A stretch of 64,000 nucleotides of DNA, taken from NCBI RefSeq assembly GCF_030386795.1, contig NZ_JANUQM010000005.1, positions 1 to 64,000 of the forward strand, given 5' to 3'. The DNA is from Streptomyces sp. S.PNR 29 (GTDB taxonomy: Bacteria > Actinomycetota > Actinomycetes > Streptomycetales > Streptomycetaceae). Shown one piece after another: positions 46,172-56,455 of this stretch. Under the pieces are notes generated by a model. That model saw nothing but the letters and a program-made list of their open reading frames with translations. It did not search any database and was not told the DNA's origin. Each line of letters begins with the position of its first letter. Positions within the stretch are counted from its first letter, which is position 1. Both the position numbers and the translations under genes were made by a program.

Positions 46172-47458
46172 TCATTTCCTGCCGGGGGTCCAGTTCATGC
46201 CCCACCCGTAGGCGTGGTCGATCGTGCGCTGCGGGCTCACTCCGCGCTCGGGCACCAGGTAGCGGGCCTCGCGCTGGACGACCAGGTCGCTGCCGGTACT
46301 GGTGATCAGCGCGAGCGCGCACACCGTCGAGGGGACCGTGCACTCGTCGAGCGAGAACTCGATCGGGGCGCCGTACTGCGGCTGCAGGGTGACCGTGGCG
46401 TGCAGGTCGGCGAAGGAGCGTGCCCCGGCGTAGATGGTGACGAAGACGAGGATGCGCCGGAAGGCCTGCTTGTGGTCGAGGTTGACGGTGAGGTTCTCGC
46501 CGGTCGTCACGGCGCCGGTGCGGTCGTCGCCGTCCAGGTGGATGTACGGGGGCTGGTGCAGCGCGCCGAAGGCGTTGCCGAGGGCCTGGACGACGCCCTT
46601 GCTGCCGTCGGTGAGTTCGTACAGGCAGCACAGGTCGAGGTCGAGATCGTCGTGCAGGGCGACCGGACGGCCCAGCTTGCCGGCCCACCCCGAGAACTGC
46701 TTGCGCACCTGCCAGTTGAGGTTCACGCGCAGGGCGCCCGAGGTGCCGCCCTGCTTGGTCAGGGAGACCGAGGGGGCCGCCTTGGTCAGCGTCACCTTGG
46801 TCAGGCGGACCGGTGCGGCGGGCGCTGCCGCGGGTGGAGGCGGCGGAGTGGCGACCGGCCCCGTCACCGGCGGGGGCATGGTCACCGGGGGTGCCGGCGG
46901 CGGGACCGGCGCGGCGGCCGGGGCCGCGTGCTGCGGCTCGTCCACCGTGATGCCGTAGTCGGTGGCCAGGCCCTCCAGCCCGCTGCTGTAGCCCTGGCCG
47001 ACGGCCCGGAACTTCCAGGCGCCCTGACGGCGGTAGAACTCACCGAGCACGAACGCCGTTTCCACCGTGGCGCCCGTGCTGTCGAAGCGGGCCACCTCCG
47101 TGCCCCGGGCCGCGTCCTTGACCTCGATGTACAGATCCGGGACCTGTCCGAACGATCCGCCGTCCGCGGAGGCGGCGAGGATCACCGTCTCGATCGCGGG
47201 CTCCACGCGCGCGAGGTCCACGAGGAGGCTGTCGGTCACCCTGCCGCCATCGGTGCGCTTGCCCTCGTGGCGGACCGCGCCGGAGGAGTGCACCGGCTGG
47301 TTGTAGAAGACGAAGTCCCCGTCGGAACGGACCTTTCCGCCCATCAGCAACAGCGCCGAGGCGTCCGCGTCGGGCACACCCGGGCCGGAACGCCAGCCCA
47401 GTTCCACCCGCAGCGCCGTGGTCGGCACCGGGGTGTTCGATCCTTTCGGCATTGACAT
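46172..47458 (-). CDS. Two-domain TerD stress protein with Pro-rich linker
   Basis: A 428-residue protein with two TerD domains. The first is at about 1-160 ([55 protein letters not shown]) and the second at about 235-428 ([51 protein letters not shown]). A Pro/Ala-rich linker joins them (about 165-215). TerD domains bind calcium through acidic DxDx motifs and appear in tellurite and other stress systems. ATG 47458 is used; GATGGGGG lies before it. It overlaps no neighbour and is convergent with the glycosyltransferase. Confidence 0.9.
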   Translation of the reverse strand: MSMPKGSNTPVPTTALRVELGWRSGPGVPDADASALLLMGGKVRSDGDFVFYNQPVHSSGAVRHEGKRTDGGRVTDSLLVDLARVEPAIETVILAASADGGSFGQVPDLYIEVKDAARGTEVARFDSTGATVETAFVLGEFYRRQGAWKFRAVGQGYSSGLEGLATDYGITVDEPQHAAPAAAPVPPPAPPVTMPPPVTGPVATPPPPPAAAPAAPVRLTKVTLTKAAPSVSLTKQGGTSGALRVNLNWQVRKQFSGWAGKLGRPVALHDDLDLDLCCLYELTDGSKGVVQALGNAFGALHQPPYIHLDGDDRTGAVTTGENLTVNLDHKQAFRRILVFVTIYAGARSFADLHATVTLQPQYGAPIEFSLDECTVPSTVCALALITSTGSDLVVQREARYLVPERGVSPQRTIDHAYGWGMNWTPGRK

Positions 47459-47758
47459 GTCCGCCCCCATCACGTGTCACCGCGCCAGGCCGCGCCCGGC
47501 GGTCCGGGAAGTCTCCGCGCACAACCTATTCCCCCCGACTTGCCCCGGACAGCGAACTCCCCTGAGGAGGTCGACAGGACCGGCCCCCGACCCGCCGGTA
47601 ACCCCTTCGGAACTCGGCCTTTACAAGAACGGCACTACTGGGGGCGCCCCTTTTTCCCAAGTTCGCTCGTATTAGGGATCCCACGTCACGCCGCACACGG
47701 AAAACAACCCTCTTATCGGTCTCCCCAACCAGCACATCGTGGGCTTAACTTATGTGCC
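47459..47758. other. 300-base divergent intergenic region
   Basis: It lies between the TerD gene and the small Pro/Gln-rich gene. It holds a -10-like TAACTT at 47746-47751, set for a leaderless transcript of the latter. No other feature is clear. Confidence 0.5.
47746..47751 (+). promoter_or_regulatory. -10 element for a leaderless transcript
   Basis: TAACTT, then 7 bases, then ATG 47759. The spacing and hexamer are nearly the same as for the PH-domain gene at 44073. Confidence 0.5.
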
Positions 47759-48199
47759 ATGACCTCCCCCCGCTCCACCTTTGGCGGCGGCTACTACTCC
47801 GCCTCATTCCCGGACACCCCGATCTACGACTCGCTCGTCAAGGAGCGGGGCACCCCGCAGATCGCCCCGATCCGGGTGCCCGCTCCGTACGACACGCCGG
47901 GGAGCCACCTACCCGCGGTCCCGTCGGCGCTGCCCGCCCTCCCGGCGGCCCCGCCCCAGCCCTCCTACGGCTACCCGCAACAGGCACCGCAGCCCGCCCC
48001 GCTGCAACAGGCGCCCGCGGCGTACATCCCGCAGCAGGCGACTGCTCCGCGCGCCTACCCGGGTCCGCAGCAGCCGCAACAGCCACGCCCGGCGGCACCC
48101 GGCGCGGCGGGCTACGAGGCCATGCGCCCCGCGGCTCCCCGGCCCGCCCCGGCTCCTTACCAGGACCCGTACAACAACCAGCAGTACCGCGGCTACTGA
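47759..48199 (+). CDS. Small Pro/Gln-rich Streptomyces protein (DUF6643-like)
   Basis: A 146-residue protein. The N-terminal 45 residues are conserved-looking (STFGGGYYSASFPDTPIYDSLV, GTPQIAPIRVP); the rest is a low-complexity Pro/Ala/Gln/Tyr tail ending YNNQQYRGY. It has no signal peptide or membrane helix. I believe similar proteins are annotated DUF6643; the function is unknown. The ATG has no Shine-Dalgarno sequence and appears leaderless. Confidence 0.75.
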   Translation: MTSPRSTFGGGYYSASFPDTPIYDSLVKERGTPQIAPIRVPAPYDTPGSHLPAVPSALPALPAAPPQPSYGYPQQAPQPAPLQQAPAAYIPQQATAPRAYPGPQQPQQPRPAAPGAAGYEAMRPAAPRPAPAPYQDPYNNQQYRGY

Positions 48200-48243
48200 G
48201 CCGTTCCCCGGCGGGTGTCGGTGCCGCCTGGCACGATGTCCGC

Positions 48244-49071
48244 ATGGGGAACGCGCGACTGCAGTCGATTCATGTCCATCCGGTCAAGGCGTTCCGGGGC
48301 CTGGCGCCCCGGGAGGCCGTCGTGGAGCCCTGGGGGCTGGCCGGAGACCGGCGTTGGGTCCTGATCGACGACGGGGGAAAGGTCGTCACCCAACGCGAGC
48401 ATCCGCGCCTCGCGCTGGCCGCCGCCGAGCTTCTGCCCGGCGGCGGCGTCCGGTTGTCCGCACCGGGCATGGAGCCGCTGACCGTGCCGGTTCCGGGGCC
48501 CGTGGGCCTGCTGTCGATGGAGATCTTCCGCGACAAGGTCGAAGCGGTCCCCGCTGAAGGCGAGGAGGCGCACGCCTGGTGCAGCGCCTATCTCGGTGCC
48601 GGGATGCGGCTCGTGTACATGGACGATCCCGCCACGCGCCGACCCGTCGACCCTGAGTACGCGCTGCCGGGCGAGACCGTCTCCTTCGCCGACGGCTACC
48701 CACTCCTGCTCACGACGACCGCCTCCCTCGACGCCCTCAACGCGCTGATCGCGCAGGGCGACCGTGCGGACGAGGGCCCCCTGCCCATGAACCGCTTCCG
48801 GCCGAACGTCGTCGTGGCCGGTACCGAGGCCTGGGCCGAGGACGGCTGGTCACGCCTCACCATCGGCGAGGTCGCCTTCCGCGTCACCAAGCCGTGCGGG
48901 CGGTGCGTCGTGACCACCACCGACCAGAGCACGGCCGAACGCGGCAGGGAGCCCCTGCTCTCCCTCGGGCGGCACCGGCGCATGGGTGGCAAGCTGGTCT
49001 TCGGGCAGAACCTGGTCCCCTGTTCCCGCGGCACGATCCGCGTCGGGGACCCGGTCACGATCATCGAATAG
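48244..49071 (+). CDS. MOSC-domain protein (mARC-like)
   Basis: A 275-residue protein with an N-terminal MOSC beta-barrel (LQSIHVHPVKAFRGL, WGLAGDRRWVLID) and a C-terminal MOSC domain (NRFRPNVVVAGTEAWAEDGW, KPCGRCVVTTTDQ with the likely molybdenum-binding Cys). Members bind molybdenum cofactor and reduce N-hydroxylated compounds. It stands alone without cofactor genes nearby. Confidence 0.92.
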   Translation: MGNARLQSIHVHPVKAFRGLAPREAVVEPWGLAGDRRWVLIDDGGKVVTQREHPRLALAAAELLPGGGVRLSAPGMEPLTVPVPGPVGLLSMEIFRDKVEAVPAEGEEAHAWCSAYLGAGMRLVYMDDPATRRPVDPEYALPGETVSFADGYPLLLTTTASLDALNALIAQGDRADEGPLPMNRFRPNVVVAGTEAWAEDGWSRLTIGEVAFRVTKPCGRCVVTTTDQSTAERGREPLLSLGRHRRMGGKLVFGQNLVPCSRGTIRVGDPVTIIE

Positions 49072-49236
49072 CAAGGATTCTCCGACGGGGCCGGAGGCGG
49101 GAACCGAGCCCGAGGGCCCGCGCGTTGGCTGTCGTGAGAAGTTCATGAGGGGCACGGCGAGGGGTGATTTCGCTCTCTCTTCGACGGGCCTGCGCGTGGA
49201 CGGCTCCGCCAGGGGTTATCACGGAGCGGGAAGGGG

Positions 49237-49851
49237 GTGCGGACGGTGCGGGCAATCAGCGGTCTGTGGCGCTGGCGGCACAATCCGCTGCGCCGTGCGA
49301 CCGACCTGGCCGAGGCCTGGGTGGCCCTGGTGGCCCTGCTGCTGATCCTCTTCGTCGCACCCGTGATCGGCACCGTCGTCGGCGGCGTCGCCCAGGACGG
49401 CCTGCAGCGGTCCGTGCGAGACCAGCACCAGTCGCGTCACCTGGTGACGGCCACCGTGATCCGCAAGCTGGACCGCTCGCCCCTGGACGCCGACCCGGAG
49501 ACCTCCTCCGCCCGGGATCTGCGCACCCGCGTCCTCGCCGGCTGGACCGCGCCGGACGGCACCGAGCACAGCGGACCTGTCATGGCGAGCCTCAAGAGCC
49601 CGCAGCAGGGCGACCACTTCGCGATATGGACGGACCAGCACGGCAAGTTGGTGCCCCGTCCGCTGGACTCCGCGACCGCGACGACGCACGCCGTCATCGC
49701 CGGGTTCGGCGCCGCGCTCGCGACCGCCGGACTGGTCGAGGCCGGACGGCGACTGATCGTCTGGCGCATGGTCCGCCGCCGGTACGCCCGTTGGGACCAG
49801 GCCTGGGACCGGGCCGGACCGGACTGGGGCAGGACCGGCACCGGCAGCTGA
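49237..49851 (+). CDS. Rv1733c-family membrane protein
   Basis: A 204-residue protein with WRWRHNPLRRATDLAEAWVAL before a first membrane helix (about 27-50), an extracytoplasmic loop and a second helix (about 152-172). This topology and the NPLRRxTDxxExW motif match the mycobacterial Rv1733c family found widely in Streptomyces. Function unknown. GTG 49237 has GGGAAGGGG upstream. Confidence 0.85.
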   Translation: MRTVRAISGLWRWRHNPLRRATDLAEAWVALVALLLILFVAPVIGTVVGGVAQDGLQRSVRDQHQSRHLVTATVIRKLDRSPLDADPETSSARDLRTRVLAGWTAPDGTEHSGPVMASLKSPQQGDHFAIWTDQHGKLVPRPLDSATATTHAVIAGFGAALATAGLVEAGRRLIVWRMVRRRYARWDQAWDRAGPDWGRTGTGS

Positions 49852-50007
49852 CGGCCTTCCGCCTCCGGTCAACTCACCACCTGCGCGCACGCTACGGTGG
49901 ACCAGCCGAACTCCCTTCGGCATCAACCCGCGCGTGAGGGAGCCACAGGGGCGCGCCCCGGAGGCGAACGAGCCATCAGTACGACGATGTGGGGGCACAG
50001 CAACGCC

Positions 50008-52440
50008 ATGGCACAGGGCACGGTCCAGGTGACGCACACCGGCACATCGCGGTGGCGGCGCCGCACGGGTGAGTACGCATCGCTCGCCGCAGCCCTGGAG
50101 GTCGCGGCCGACGGTGACGTCCTCACCGTTGCTCCCGGGACCTACCGGGAGAACCTCGTCGTGCAACGGGCGGTGACCCTGCGCGGCCCCGAGGGCTCCC
50201 CCGGCTCGGTCCGGATCGCGCCCGTGGACGGGGTGCCGCTGACCGTGCGCGCCTCGGCGGTGGTCCAGGACCTGCACGTGGAGGGCCAGGACGCGGCCGC
50301 GCCGGCCGTGCTCGTCGAGGAGGGCACACCGGAGCTGATGGACGTGCGGGTCGTGACCCGGTCCGCGGCCGGGATCGAGGTGCGCGGGAGCGCACGCCCG
50401 ACCGTGCGGCGCTGCACGGTCGACAACCCGGCGGGCATCGGCATCGCCGTCGTCGACGGCGGGGGCGGGGTGTTCGAGGACTGCGAGGTCGTCGCGGCCG
50501 GCCAGTCCGGTGTCGCGGTGCGCGGCGGCGCCCATCCCCGCCTGGAGCGGTGCCGTGTCCACCACGCCTCGGGTGTCGGCCTGTCGGCGACGGGCGAGAA
50601 CTCCGGGCTGGAGGCGGTGGGGTGCGAGGTGTACGAGGTGCGCGGCAGTGGCGTGCAGGTCACCGGCCGGGCCACCGCACACCTCACCGACTGCGATGTG
50701 CACCGCACCACCGCCGACGGTGTCACGCTCGACACGGACGCGGTGATGACGCTCGCCGACTGCCGCATCCACGACATCCCGGAGAACGCGGTCGACCTGC
50801 GCTCCCGCTCCGTCCTGACGCTGACCCGCACGAGCGTGCGGCAGTTCGGGCGCAACGGTCTGTCGGTGTGGGACCCGGGCACGCGTGTGGACGCCAACCA
50901 GTGCGAGATCTTCGACAGCACGGGCGACTACCCGGCGGTGTGGGTCAGCGACGGCGCGACCGCCGTCCTCGACTCCTGCCGGGTGCACGACGTGCCGGAC
51001 GCCCTGTTCGTCCTCGACCGCGGCTCCCGCGCGGACGTCGTCGACAGCGACCTGTCCCAGGTGCGCAACACGGCCGTGTCGGTGAGCGACGGCGCCACCG
51101 CGCAGCTCGACGACTGCCGCATCCGGGACGCGGCGACCGGCGCCTGGTTCCGCGACCACGGCAGCGGCGGCACCCTCAACAACTGCACCCTGGACGGTAC
51201 GCAGACCGGCGTGATCGTCACCAAGGGCGCCGACCCCACGATCGAGCGCTGCACGGTCGAGTCGCCCGCGGAGGCCGGGTTCTATGTGTCGGCCGGCGGT
51301 CGCGGCAGCTTCCTGAACTGCCGCGTGACCGGCAGCAGCGGCTACGGCTTCCATGTGATCGACGGCTGCCGGACCACACTGCGGAAGTGCCGTACGGAGC
51401 GGTGCGCGCGCGGCGGGTACGAGTTCGCGGACGGCGGCCCGGGCACGGACGCGGGCCCGCTCGTCGAGGACTGCACCAGCGACGAGAGCGGGGGTCTGCG
51501 GCCGCCGATGGCGCGCGAGACAGCCGTGCAGACGGTGCCCCAGTCCCCCGGCCTGCTGGGATCGATCCCCGGGCAGCGCACCTCCGAGCAGGCGCCTCCG
51601 CCCGCGGCCGAGGAGCCGGTGAAGCCGACCCGGACCTCGAAGGCGGTGCTCGGAGAGCTCGACGCCCTCGTCGGCCTGGAGAACGTCAAGCGTGAGGTGC
51701 GGGCGCTCACCGACATGATCGAGGTGGGCCGGCGCCGGCAGCAGGCCGGCCTGAAGGCGGCCTCCGTCAAGCGGCACCTGGTGTTCACGGGCTCCCCCGG
51801 CACCGGCAAGACGACGGTCGCCCGCCTGTACGGCGAGATCCTCGCCTCCCTCGGTGTCCTGGAGAAGGGACATCTCGTCGAGGTGTCCCGCGTCGACCTG
51901 GTCGGCGAGCACATCGGCTCCACCGCGATCCGCACCCAGGAGGCCTTCGACCGGGCGCGCGGCGGTGTGCTGTTCATCGACGAGGCGTACGCGCTGTCGC
52001 CGGAGGACTCGGGCCGGGACTTCGGCAAGGAGGCCATCGACACGCTGGTGAAGCTGATGGAGGACCACCGGGACGCGGTCGTGGTGATCGTCGCGGGTTA
52101 CACGGCGGAGATGGAGCGCTTCCTGTCCGTCAACCCGGGCGTCGCCTCCCGCTTCTCACGGACCATCACCTTCACCGACTACGGCCCCGGGGAACTGCTG
52201 CGGATCGTGGAGCAGCAGGCCGAGGAGCACGAGTACCGGCTCGCGCCGGGCGCCGGGGAGGCACTGCTGAAGTACTTCACGCAGCTCCCCAAGGGCCCCG
52301 CCTTCGGCAACGGCCGCACCGCGCGACAGACGTTCGAGGCGATGGTGGAGCGGCACGCGAGCCGGGTCGCCCAGCTCGACGACCCGAGCACGGACGACCT
52401 GACCCTGCTCTACGCCGAGGACCTGCCCGAGCAGCCCTGA
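50008..52440 (+). CDS. Right-handed beta-helix / AAA+ ATPase fusion (CbbX/SpoVK type)
   Basis: An 810-residue protein. Residues about 20-500 form many short repeats of a right-handed parallel beta-helix, with the pattern DCRVHD / [11 protein letters not shown] / [13 protein letters not shown] repeating every ~23 residues. A Pro-rich linker follows, then one AAA+ domain of the CbbX/SpoVK/EccA type: [14 protein letters not shown], Walker [12 protein letters not shown] (594), Walker [13 protein letters not shown], sensor [20 protein letters not shown] arginine finger. It has no signal peptide, so the beta-helix is probably cytoplasmic. Related AAA+ proteins remodel complexes or assist type VII secretion. 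ATG 50008 is preferred over ATG 49987. Its 3' end overlaps the convergent hydrolase gene by 31 bases. Confidence 0.9.
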   Translation: MAQGTVQVTHTGTSRWRRRTGEYASLAAALEVAADGDVLTVAPGTYRENLVVQRAVTLRGPEGSPGSVRIAPVDGVPLTVRASAVVQDLHVEGQDAAAPAVLVEEGTPELMDVRVVTRSAAGIEVRGSARPTVRRCTVDNPAGIGIAVVDGGGGVFEDCEVVAAGQSGVAVRGGAHPRLERCRVHHASGVGLSATGENSGLEAVGCEVYEVRGSGVQVTGRATAHLTDCDVHRTTADGVTLDTDAVMTLADCRIHDIPENAVDLRSRSVLTLTRTSVRQFGRNGLSVWDPGTRVDANQCEIFDSTGDYPAVWVSDGATAVLDSCRVHDVPDALFVLDRGSRADVVDSDLSQVRNTAVSVSDGATAQLDDCRIRDAATGAWFRDHGSGGTLNNCTLDGTQTGVIVTKGADPTIERCTVESPAEAGFYVSAGGRGSFLNCRVTGSSGYGFHVIDGCRTTLRKCRTERCARGGYEFADGGPGTDAGPLVEDCTSDESGGLRPPMARETAVQTVPQSPGLLGSIPGQRTSEQAPPPAAEEPVKPTRTSKAVLGELDALVGLENVKREVRALTDMIEVGRRRQQAGLKAASVKRHLVFTGSPGTGKTTVARLYGEILASLGVLEKGHLVEVSRVDLVGEHIGSTAIRTQEAFDRARGGVLFIDEAYALSPEDSGRDFGKEAIDTLVKLMEDHRDAVVVIVAGYTAEMERFLSVNPGVASRFSRTITFTDYGPGELLRIVEQQAEEHEYRLAPGAGEALLKYFTQLPKGPAFGNGRTARQTFEAMVERHASRVAQLDDPSTDDLTLLYAEDLPEQP

Positions 52441-54785
52441 GGCCCGCCGTCCGCGCCCGGGACGGGCGGCTGCTCGGTGTGACGCGGCGCCGGCACCTCG
52501 TGCCTCAGCCTCCCCAGCAGCCGCTGCCGTTCCTCCACGAACGCCGGGTCGGCCTGGTAGTCGGAGTGGCCGAGGATCGGCTCCGGCAGCGGATGGCTCC
52601 GGGTACGGCCGTAGGCGAGGGGGTCCTTGAGGGGCGCGCGGTCCACCTCGGGCCCGCAGCCGCCCGGCAGGCGCACGGGGCCGCCGATGGGGTCGGTGAG
52701 GCGGTAGAGGTTCCGCCAGCAGTCGATCTCGCGGTGCAGGGAGCTGAGCGCGTCCGGGCCGAAGTGGGCCGGGAACCAGCGGCCGTACAGGCGCTCCAGC
52801 GGGGAGCCGTACGTCAGCAGGGCGATCCGCTTGCGGGCGGACGGCGTCAGCTGCCAGGCCGCGGCGGCGGCGAGCACACTGCCCTGGGAGTGTCCGGAGA
52901 TGACCAGCCGCCCGCCGGTGGCGTGTGTCCAGGTCGCCATGCGCCAGGTCAGGTCGGGCACGGCTCGCTCGGCGTAGCAGGGCGGCGCGAAGGGGTGGGC
53001 GGCGCGTGGCCAGAAGGTGCCGACGTCCCAGAGGATGCCGATGGTGCGGCGGGCGGAGGCGTCCTTGTAGGCGCGTCTGCCCCAGGTGACGAACAGGATG
53101 AAGCCGAGGCCGATGAGCCAGGAGCCCAGGGCCTGGGCGGTTTCGGCGGCACCGTGGACGAAGGCGTGGGTGCCTCGGGCGGCGTCGGCCGGTGGCCGGT
53201 CGGTCGTCAGGGCGCCCACCAGCGCTGCGGCGCCCAGCAGGAGAGTGGTGGCGGAGGTGACGGCGATGATGCGGGGGCCTCGGTCGGTGAGCGCTGCCAT
53301 CGCGCGGGTGCGGGCGATGCGGCGGGTGCGTTCCGTGTCGGCGGGCTCACCGGGGTAGTCGCGGGTCACGGCGGCATGCTCGGCGCGGGCCAGCTGCCAG
53401 GCCCGCCGGGCGAGCCAGCCGCAGACGACCAGCAGCACGATCAGCAGCGGCGGGATCACGGACGCCTGCCAGGTCAGCAGAACCGGCGGTCCGTCGATGT
53501 TCGTGCCGGTGCCGTCCAGCCAGTCCGACACGCGTTGGGAGACGCCGCCGGACATCACGCCGCCCAGCGCGCAGGCCAGCATCGCCACCGCGGGTCCGCC
53601 GAGGCCCCGCATCGCGGCGCGCCTGTCGGGGTGGGTGCGGTGCAGGGCGTGGGCGACCACGCCGAGGGCGATCACGAGCAGGCCCTGTCCCAGGGCGATG
53701 CCGCCGAAGGCGGCGTCCCCCGGCAGCCGGCCGGCCGACTCCCACCCCGGACGGGACCACCCGGCGTAGAGCACGGCGAGCACCAGCAGGACGAGCGCGG
53801 TCAGCGGCAGGCGTCGTACGAGGTGCTGGTCGAGTTCCCGGTCGAGGCGCCGCTCGCTGCGGCCCCTGCGGCAGACCACCCACACCACGGCGGCAGCGCC
53901 GGCGACGAGTGCCGCTTCCAGGAGCCACCCCAGCGTGTCGAGCAGCGCGGGCCCGCCGGACCGGTGGTCGAAGCGGGCCGCGGGTGAGCCGACCGCCGCG
54001 GTGACCGTGAGCAGTCCCGCGGCGGTGTGCGCGGCCCGCAGCCGGGCCACCAGGCGGCGGCCGTACCAGAAACCGGGCCGGCCCAGTGCGGTGCGGCCGG
54101 TCTCCTCCTCCGGCTCGGGGGCGCGGTCCATGGGCTGCTGGGACTCGTAGGCGCTCCAGGTGCGCAGGGAGAGGAACCAGAGCAGGCCGGTGAGCGCGGC
54201 CGGGACGACGGCGGCGAGGGCGAGCCTGCGGCCGGGCAGGGTCCACCAGCTGCCGTCGGAGACCGCTGGCGACAGGAAACCCAGCCAGGAGTGCCGCTCG
54301 GCGCACTCGGGTGTGCCCGCGCACTGCCAGGCCGCGAGGTCGAGCGCGACCTCGCAGGCGGCGGCCACGAGCAGCACCGTCAGGGTCAGCCCGGTGAGCC
54401 GCACCAGCAGCCCGTACAGCCGGGCCGCGCTTCTGCGTCCGTGTGCGGGGGGCCGCATCCAGTGGGCGAGGTTGACGACCATGAACGGCAGCAGCAACAG
54501 CCACAGGGCGCGTGTGCCGTTGCCGGAGGTGAGGTTGCACCACACGTAGGCCTCGGGGACGGGTCTGCCCCGGTGGTCCTCGGGCCGGGACTCCGCGTCG
54601 GCGTCCTCGGTGCGCCGGAAGACCGCCGCCGTGTCGTCGCCGCTGATCCGCACCGTCCGCGGATCGTTCAGCATCTTCTCGGGTGTCGTGCCGCCCACTC
54701 CGTGGACCAGGAGCTCCAGAGCGGTCCCGGCTTCTCCCCTGTCGTCCGGTCCGTCCGCCGAAGTCCGCTTTTGCGCACGTTCCAC
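52410..54785 (-). CDS. Membrane alpha/beta-hydrolase-like protein with inserted transmembrane domain
   Basis: A 791-residue protein of unknown function. The N terminus has [14 protein letters not shown] (about residues 22-35), the first strand and oxyanion loop of a lipase. GHSQGS, the nucleophile elbow, appears only at about residue 632. Between them (about 90-560) lie roughly eight to ten membrane helices. After the elbow come [17 protein letters not shown] and [15 protein letters not shown]. The start GTG 54785 has GGGGAAGG before it; the longer open frame upstream contains no better start. It overlaps the 3' end of the AAA+ gene tail to tail. Confidence 0.82.
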   Translation of the reverse strand: MERAQKRTSADGPDDRGEAGTALELLVHGVGGTTPEKMLNDPRTVRISGDDTAAVFRRTEDADAESRPEDHRGRPVPEAYVWCNLTSGNGTRALWLLLLPFMVVNLAHWMRPPAHGRRSAARLYGLLVRLTGLTLTVLLVAAACEVALDLAAWQCAGTPECAERHSWLGFLSPAVSDGSWWTLPGRRLALAAVVPAALTGLLWFLSLRTWSAYESQQPMDRAPEPEEETGRTALGRPGFWYGRRLVARLRAAHTAAGLLTVTAAVGSPAARFDHRSGGPALLDTLGWLLEAALVAGAAAVVWVVCRRGRSERRLDRELDQHLVRRLPLTALVLLVLAVLYAGWSRPGWESAGRLPGDAAFGGIALGQGLLVIALGVVAHALHRTHPDRRAAMRGLGGPAVAMLACALGGVMSGGVSQRVSDWLDGTGTNIDGPPVLLTWQASVIPPLLIVLLVVCGWLARRAWQLARAEHAAVTRDYPGEPADTERTRRIARTRAMAALTDRGPRIIAVTSATTLLLGAAALVGALTTDRPPADAARGTHAFVHGAAETAQALGSWLIGLGFILFVTWGRRAYKDASARRTIGILWDVGTFWPRAAHPFAPPCYAERAVPDLTWRMATWTHATGGRLVISGHSQGSVLAAAAAWQLTPSARKRIALLTYGSPLERLYGRWFPAHFGPDALSSLHREIDCWRNLYRLTDPIGGPVRLPGGCGPEVDRAPLKDPLAYGRTRSHPLPEPILGHSDYQADPAFVEERQRLLGRLRHEVPAPRHTEQPPVPGADGGPQGCSGRSSA

Positions 54786-55074
54786 TGTTTCGCCTTCCCC
54801 CGTGACGCGCCGTCGGCTGTGTCGGTGCGGGCACAAGGATCTCCATTTCAGGGGCGGCGTACACCTGCGGGCACGGAATCTCCCCGGTACGTGTGACAGA
54901 TGAGGCCGGAATGAACCCCGTGCGGCATGTGCGCGTCGGCGGTCGGTGGCGCACCCCCTGGCGGGCCGTGCGAGGATGGGGCGTCCGCGCACCAGGTCGG
55001 GGGGAGAATGTCCTCGTCGGAGTAGATGTGTCGGGCGTGTCGGACGGCTTTGAGGCGAAAGGACCGGAGCGTAC

Positions 55075-55896
55075 GTGAGCGAGAATCAGAACCTCCTCGC
55101 GGAGCAGCGGCGCGCCCTGATCCTCGACGAGGTCCGCCGCAGGGGCGGGGTCCGGGTCAACGAGCTGACCCGGAAGCTCGGCGTGTCGGACATGACGGTC
55201 CGCCGCGACCTCGACGCGCTGGCCCGGCAGGGCGTGCTGGAGAAGGTGCACGGCGGTGCGGTGCCGGTGGTCGAGGCGAGCACGCACGAGCCGGGTTTCG
55301 AGGCCAAGTCGGGTCTGGAACCGACGGCGAAGGAGGACATCGCGCGGGCTGCGGCCAAGCTGGTCTCGCCGGGTGCCGCGATCGCGCTGTCGGGCGGTAC
55401 GACGACGTACGCGCTGGCGCATCAGCTGCTCGACGTGCCGGATCTGACCGTCGTCACCAACTCGGTGCGGGTCGCCGACGTCTTCCACGCGGCGCAGCGC
55501 ACCTCGGGCCCACGGCAGGGCGCGGCCACGGTCGTGCTGACCGGCGGGGTGCGCACCCCGTCCGACTCGCTGGTGGGGCCGGTGGCCGACCAGGCGATCG
55601 GGGCGCTCCACTTCGACATGCTGTTCCTCGGCGTGCACGGGATATCGCTGGAGGCGGGCCTGTCGACGCCGAACCTCGCGGAGGCGGAGACCAACCGGCG
55701 GCTCGTGCAGTCGGCCCGGCGGGTGGTGGTGGTCGCCGACCACACCAAGTGGGGCGTGGTGGGCCTCAGCTCGTTCGCGGCCCTGGAGCAGGTCGACACC
55801 CTGGTGACGGACGGCGGTCTGCCGGCCGACGCGCGCGCGGACGTCTCGGAACATCTGAGCCTCGTGGTGGCGGGCGAGCCGGAGAACGGTGACTGA
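55075..55896 (+). CDS. DeoR-family transcriptional regulator
   Basis: A 273-residue regulator with an N-terminal DeoR helix-turn-helix (RRALILDEVRRRGGVRVNELTRKLGVSDMTVRRDLDAL) and a sugar-phosphate-binding domain (AIALSGGTTTYALA, GALHFDMLFLGVHGI, VVVADHTKWG). DeoR proteins respond to phosphosugars. No sugar gene lies beside it, so its target is unclear. The start is GTG 55075. Confidence 0.93.
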   Translation: MSENQNLLAEQRRALILDEVRRRGGVRVNELTRKLGVSDMTVRRDLDALARQGVLEKVHGGAVPVVEASTHEPGFEAKSGLEPTAKEDIARAAAKLVSPGAAIALSGGTTTYALAHQLLDVPDLTVVTNSVRVADVFHAAQRTSGPRQGAATVVLTGGVRTPSDSLVGPVADQAIGALHFDMLFLGVHGISLEAGLSTPNLAEAETNRRLVQSARRVVVVADHTKWGVVGLSSFAALEQVDTLVTDGGLPADARADVSEHLSLVVAGEPENGD

Positions 55897-55971
55897 ATCC
55901 GGCCGCACTGACATCTGACGGGCCGCCAGCTAGTGTGGCCCGGTACCAGGGGTCAGCGAGGGGGGTCGTCC

Positions 55972-56454
55972 ATGGCGCGCCGTCTGCGTCGTCTGCGTCC
56001 GGTGGGGCTCGACCACGTCGGCACCGCCCCCGTACGACTGGTCTTCGCCCGGGAGATCACCGCCGCCCCCGAGGCGGTCTTCCATGCCCTCGCCGAGGAC
56101 GTGCCGGGCTGGGCCGAGTGGTTCGCGGCGGTGACGCTGGCACGGCCGGCCGGCGACGGGGCGGGACGCGAGGTCCGGCTGAAGGGCGGCACGCGGTTCG
56201 AGGAGACGGTCCTCGTGGCGAAGGAGCCCGAGGTGTACGCCTATCGCGTGGACGCGACCGACGCGCCGGGAGTCCGTGCGCTGGTCGAGGAGTGGCGGCT
56301 GACGCCGGCCGGCACCGGCACACGCGTGCAGTGGACGATCGCCGCCGACGGGACGGCGCTGTTCCGTCTCGTCGTGAGGTCGGCACGCTCGGGCCTGGGG
56401 CGGCAGTTCAGGCACGCGGTCGCGTCGCTGGACCGGCGTCTGGCGCGCCGGTAG
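55972..56454 (+). CDS. SRPBCC-family polyketide cyclase/dehydrase-like protein
   Basis: A 160-residue START-like (SRPBCC) protein: FAREITAAPEAVFHALAEDVPGWAEWF at the start and FRHAVASLDRRLARR at the end. The fold binds hydrophobic ligands; a specific function is not evident. It ends one base before the convergent cysteine-synthase-like gene. GAGGGGGG lies before the ATG. Confidence 0.85.
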   Translation: MARRLRRLRPVGLDHVGTAPVRLVFAREITAAPEAVFHALAEDVPGWAEWFAAVTLARPAGDGAGREVRLKGGTRFEETVLVAKEPEVYAYRVDATDAPGVRALVEEWRLTPAGTGTRVQWTIAADGTALFRLVVRSARSGLGRQFRHAVASLDRRLARR

Positions 56455-56455
56455 C

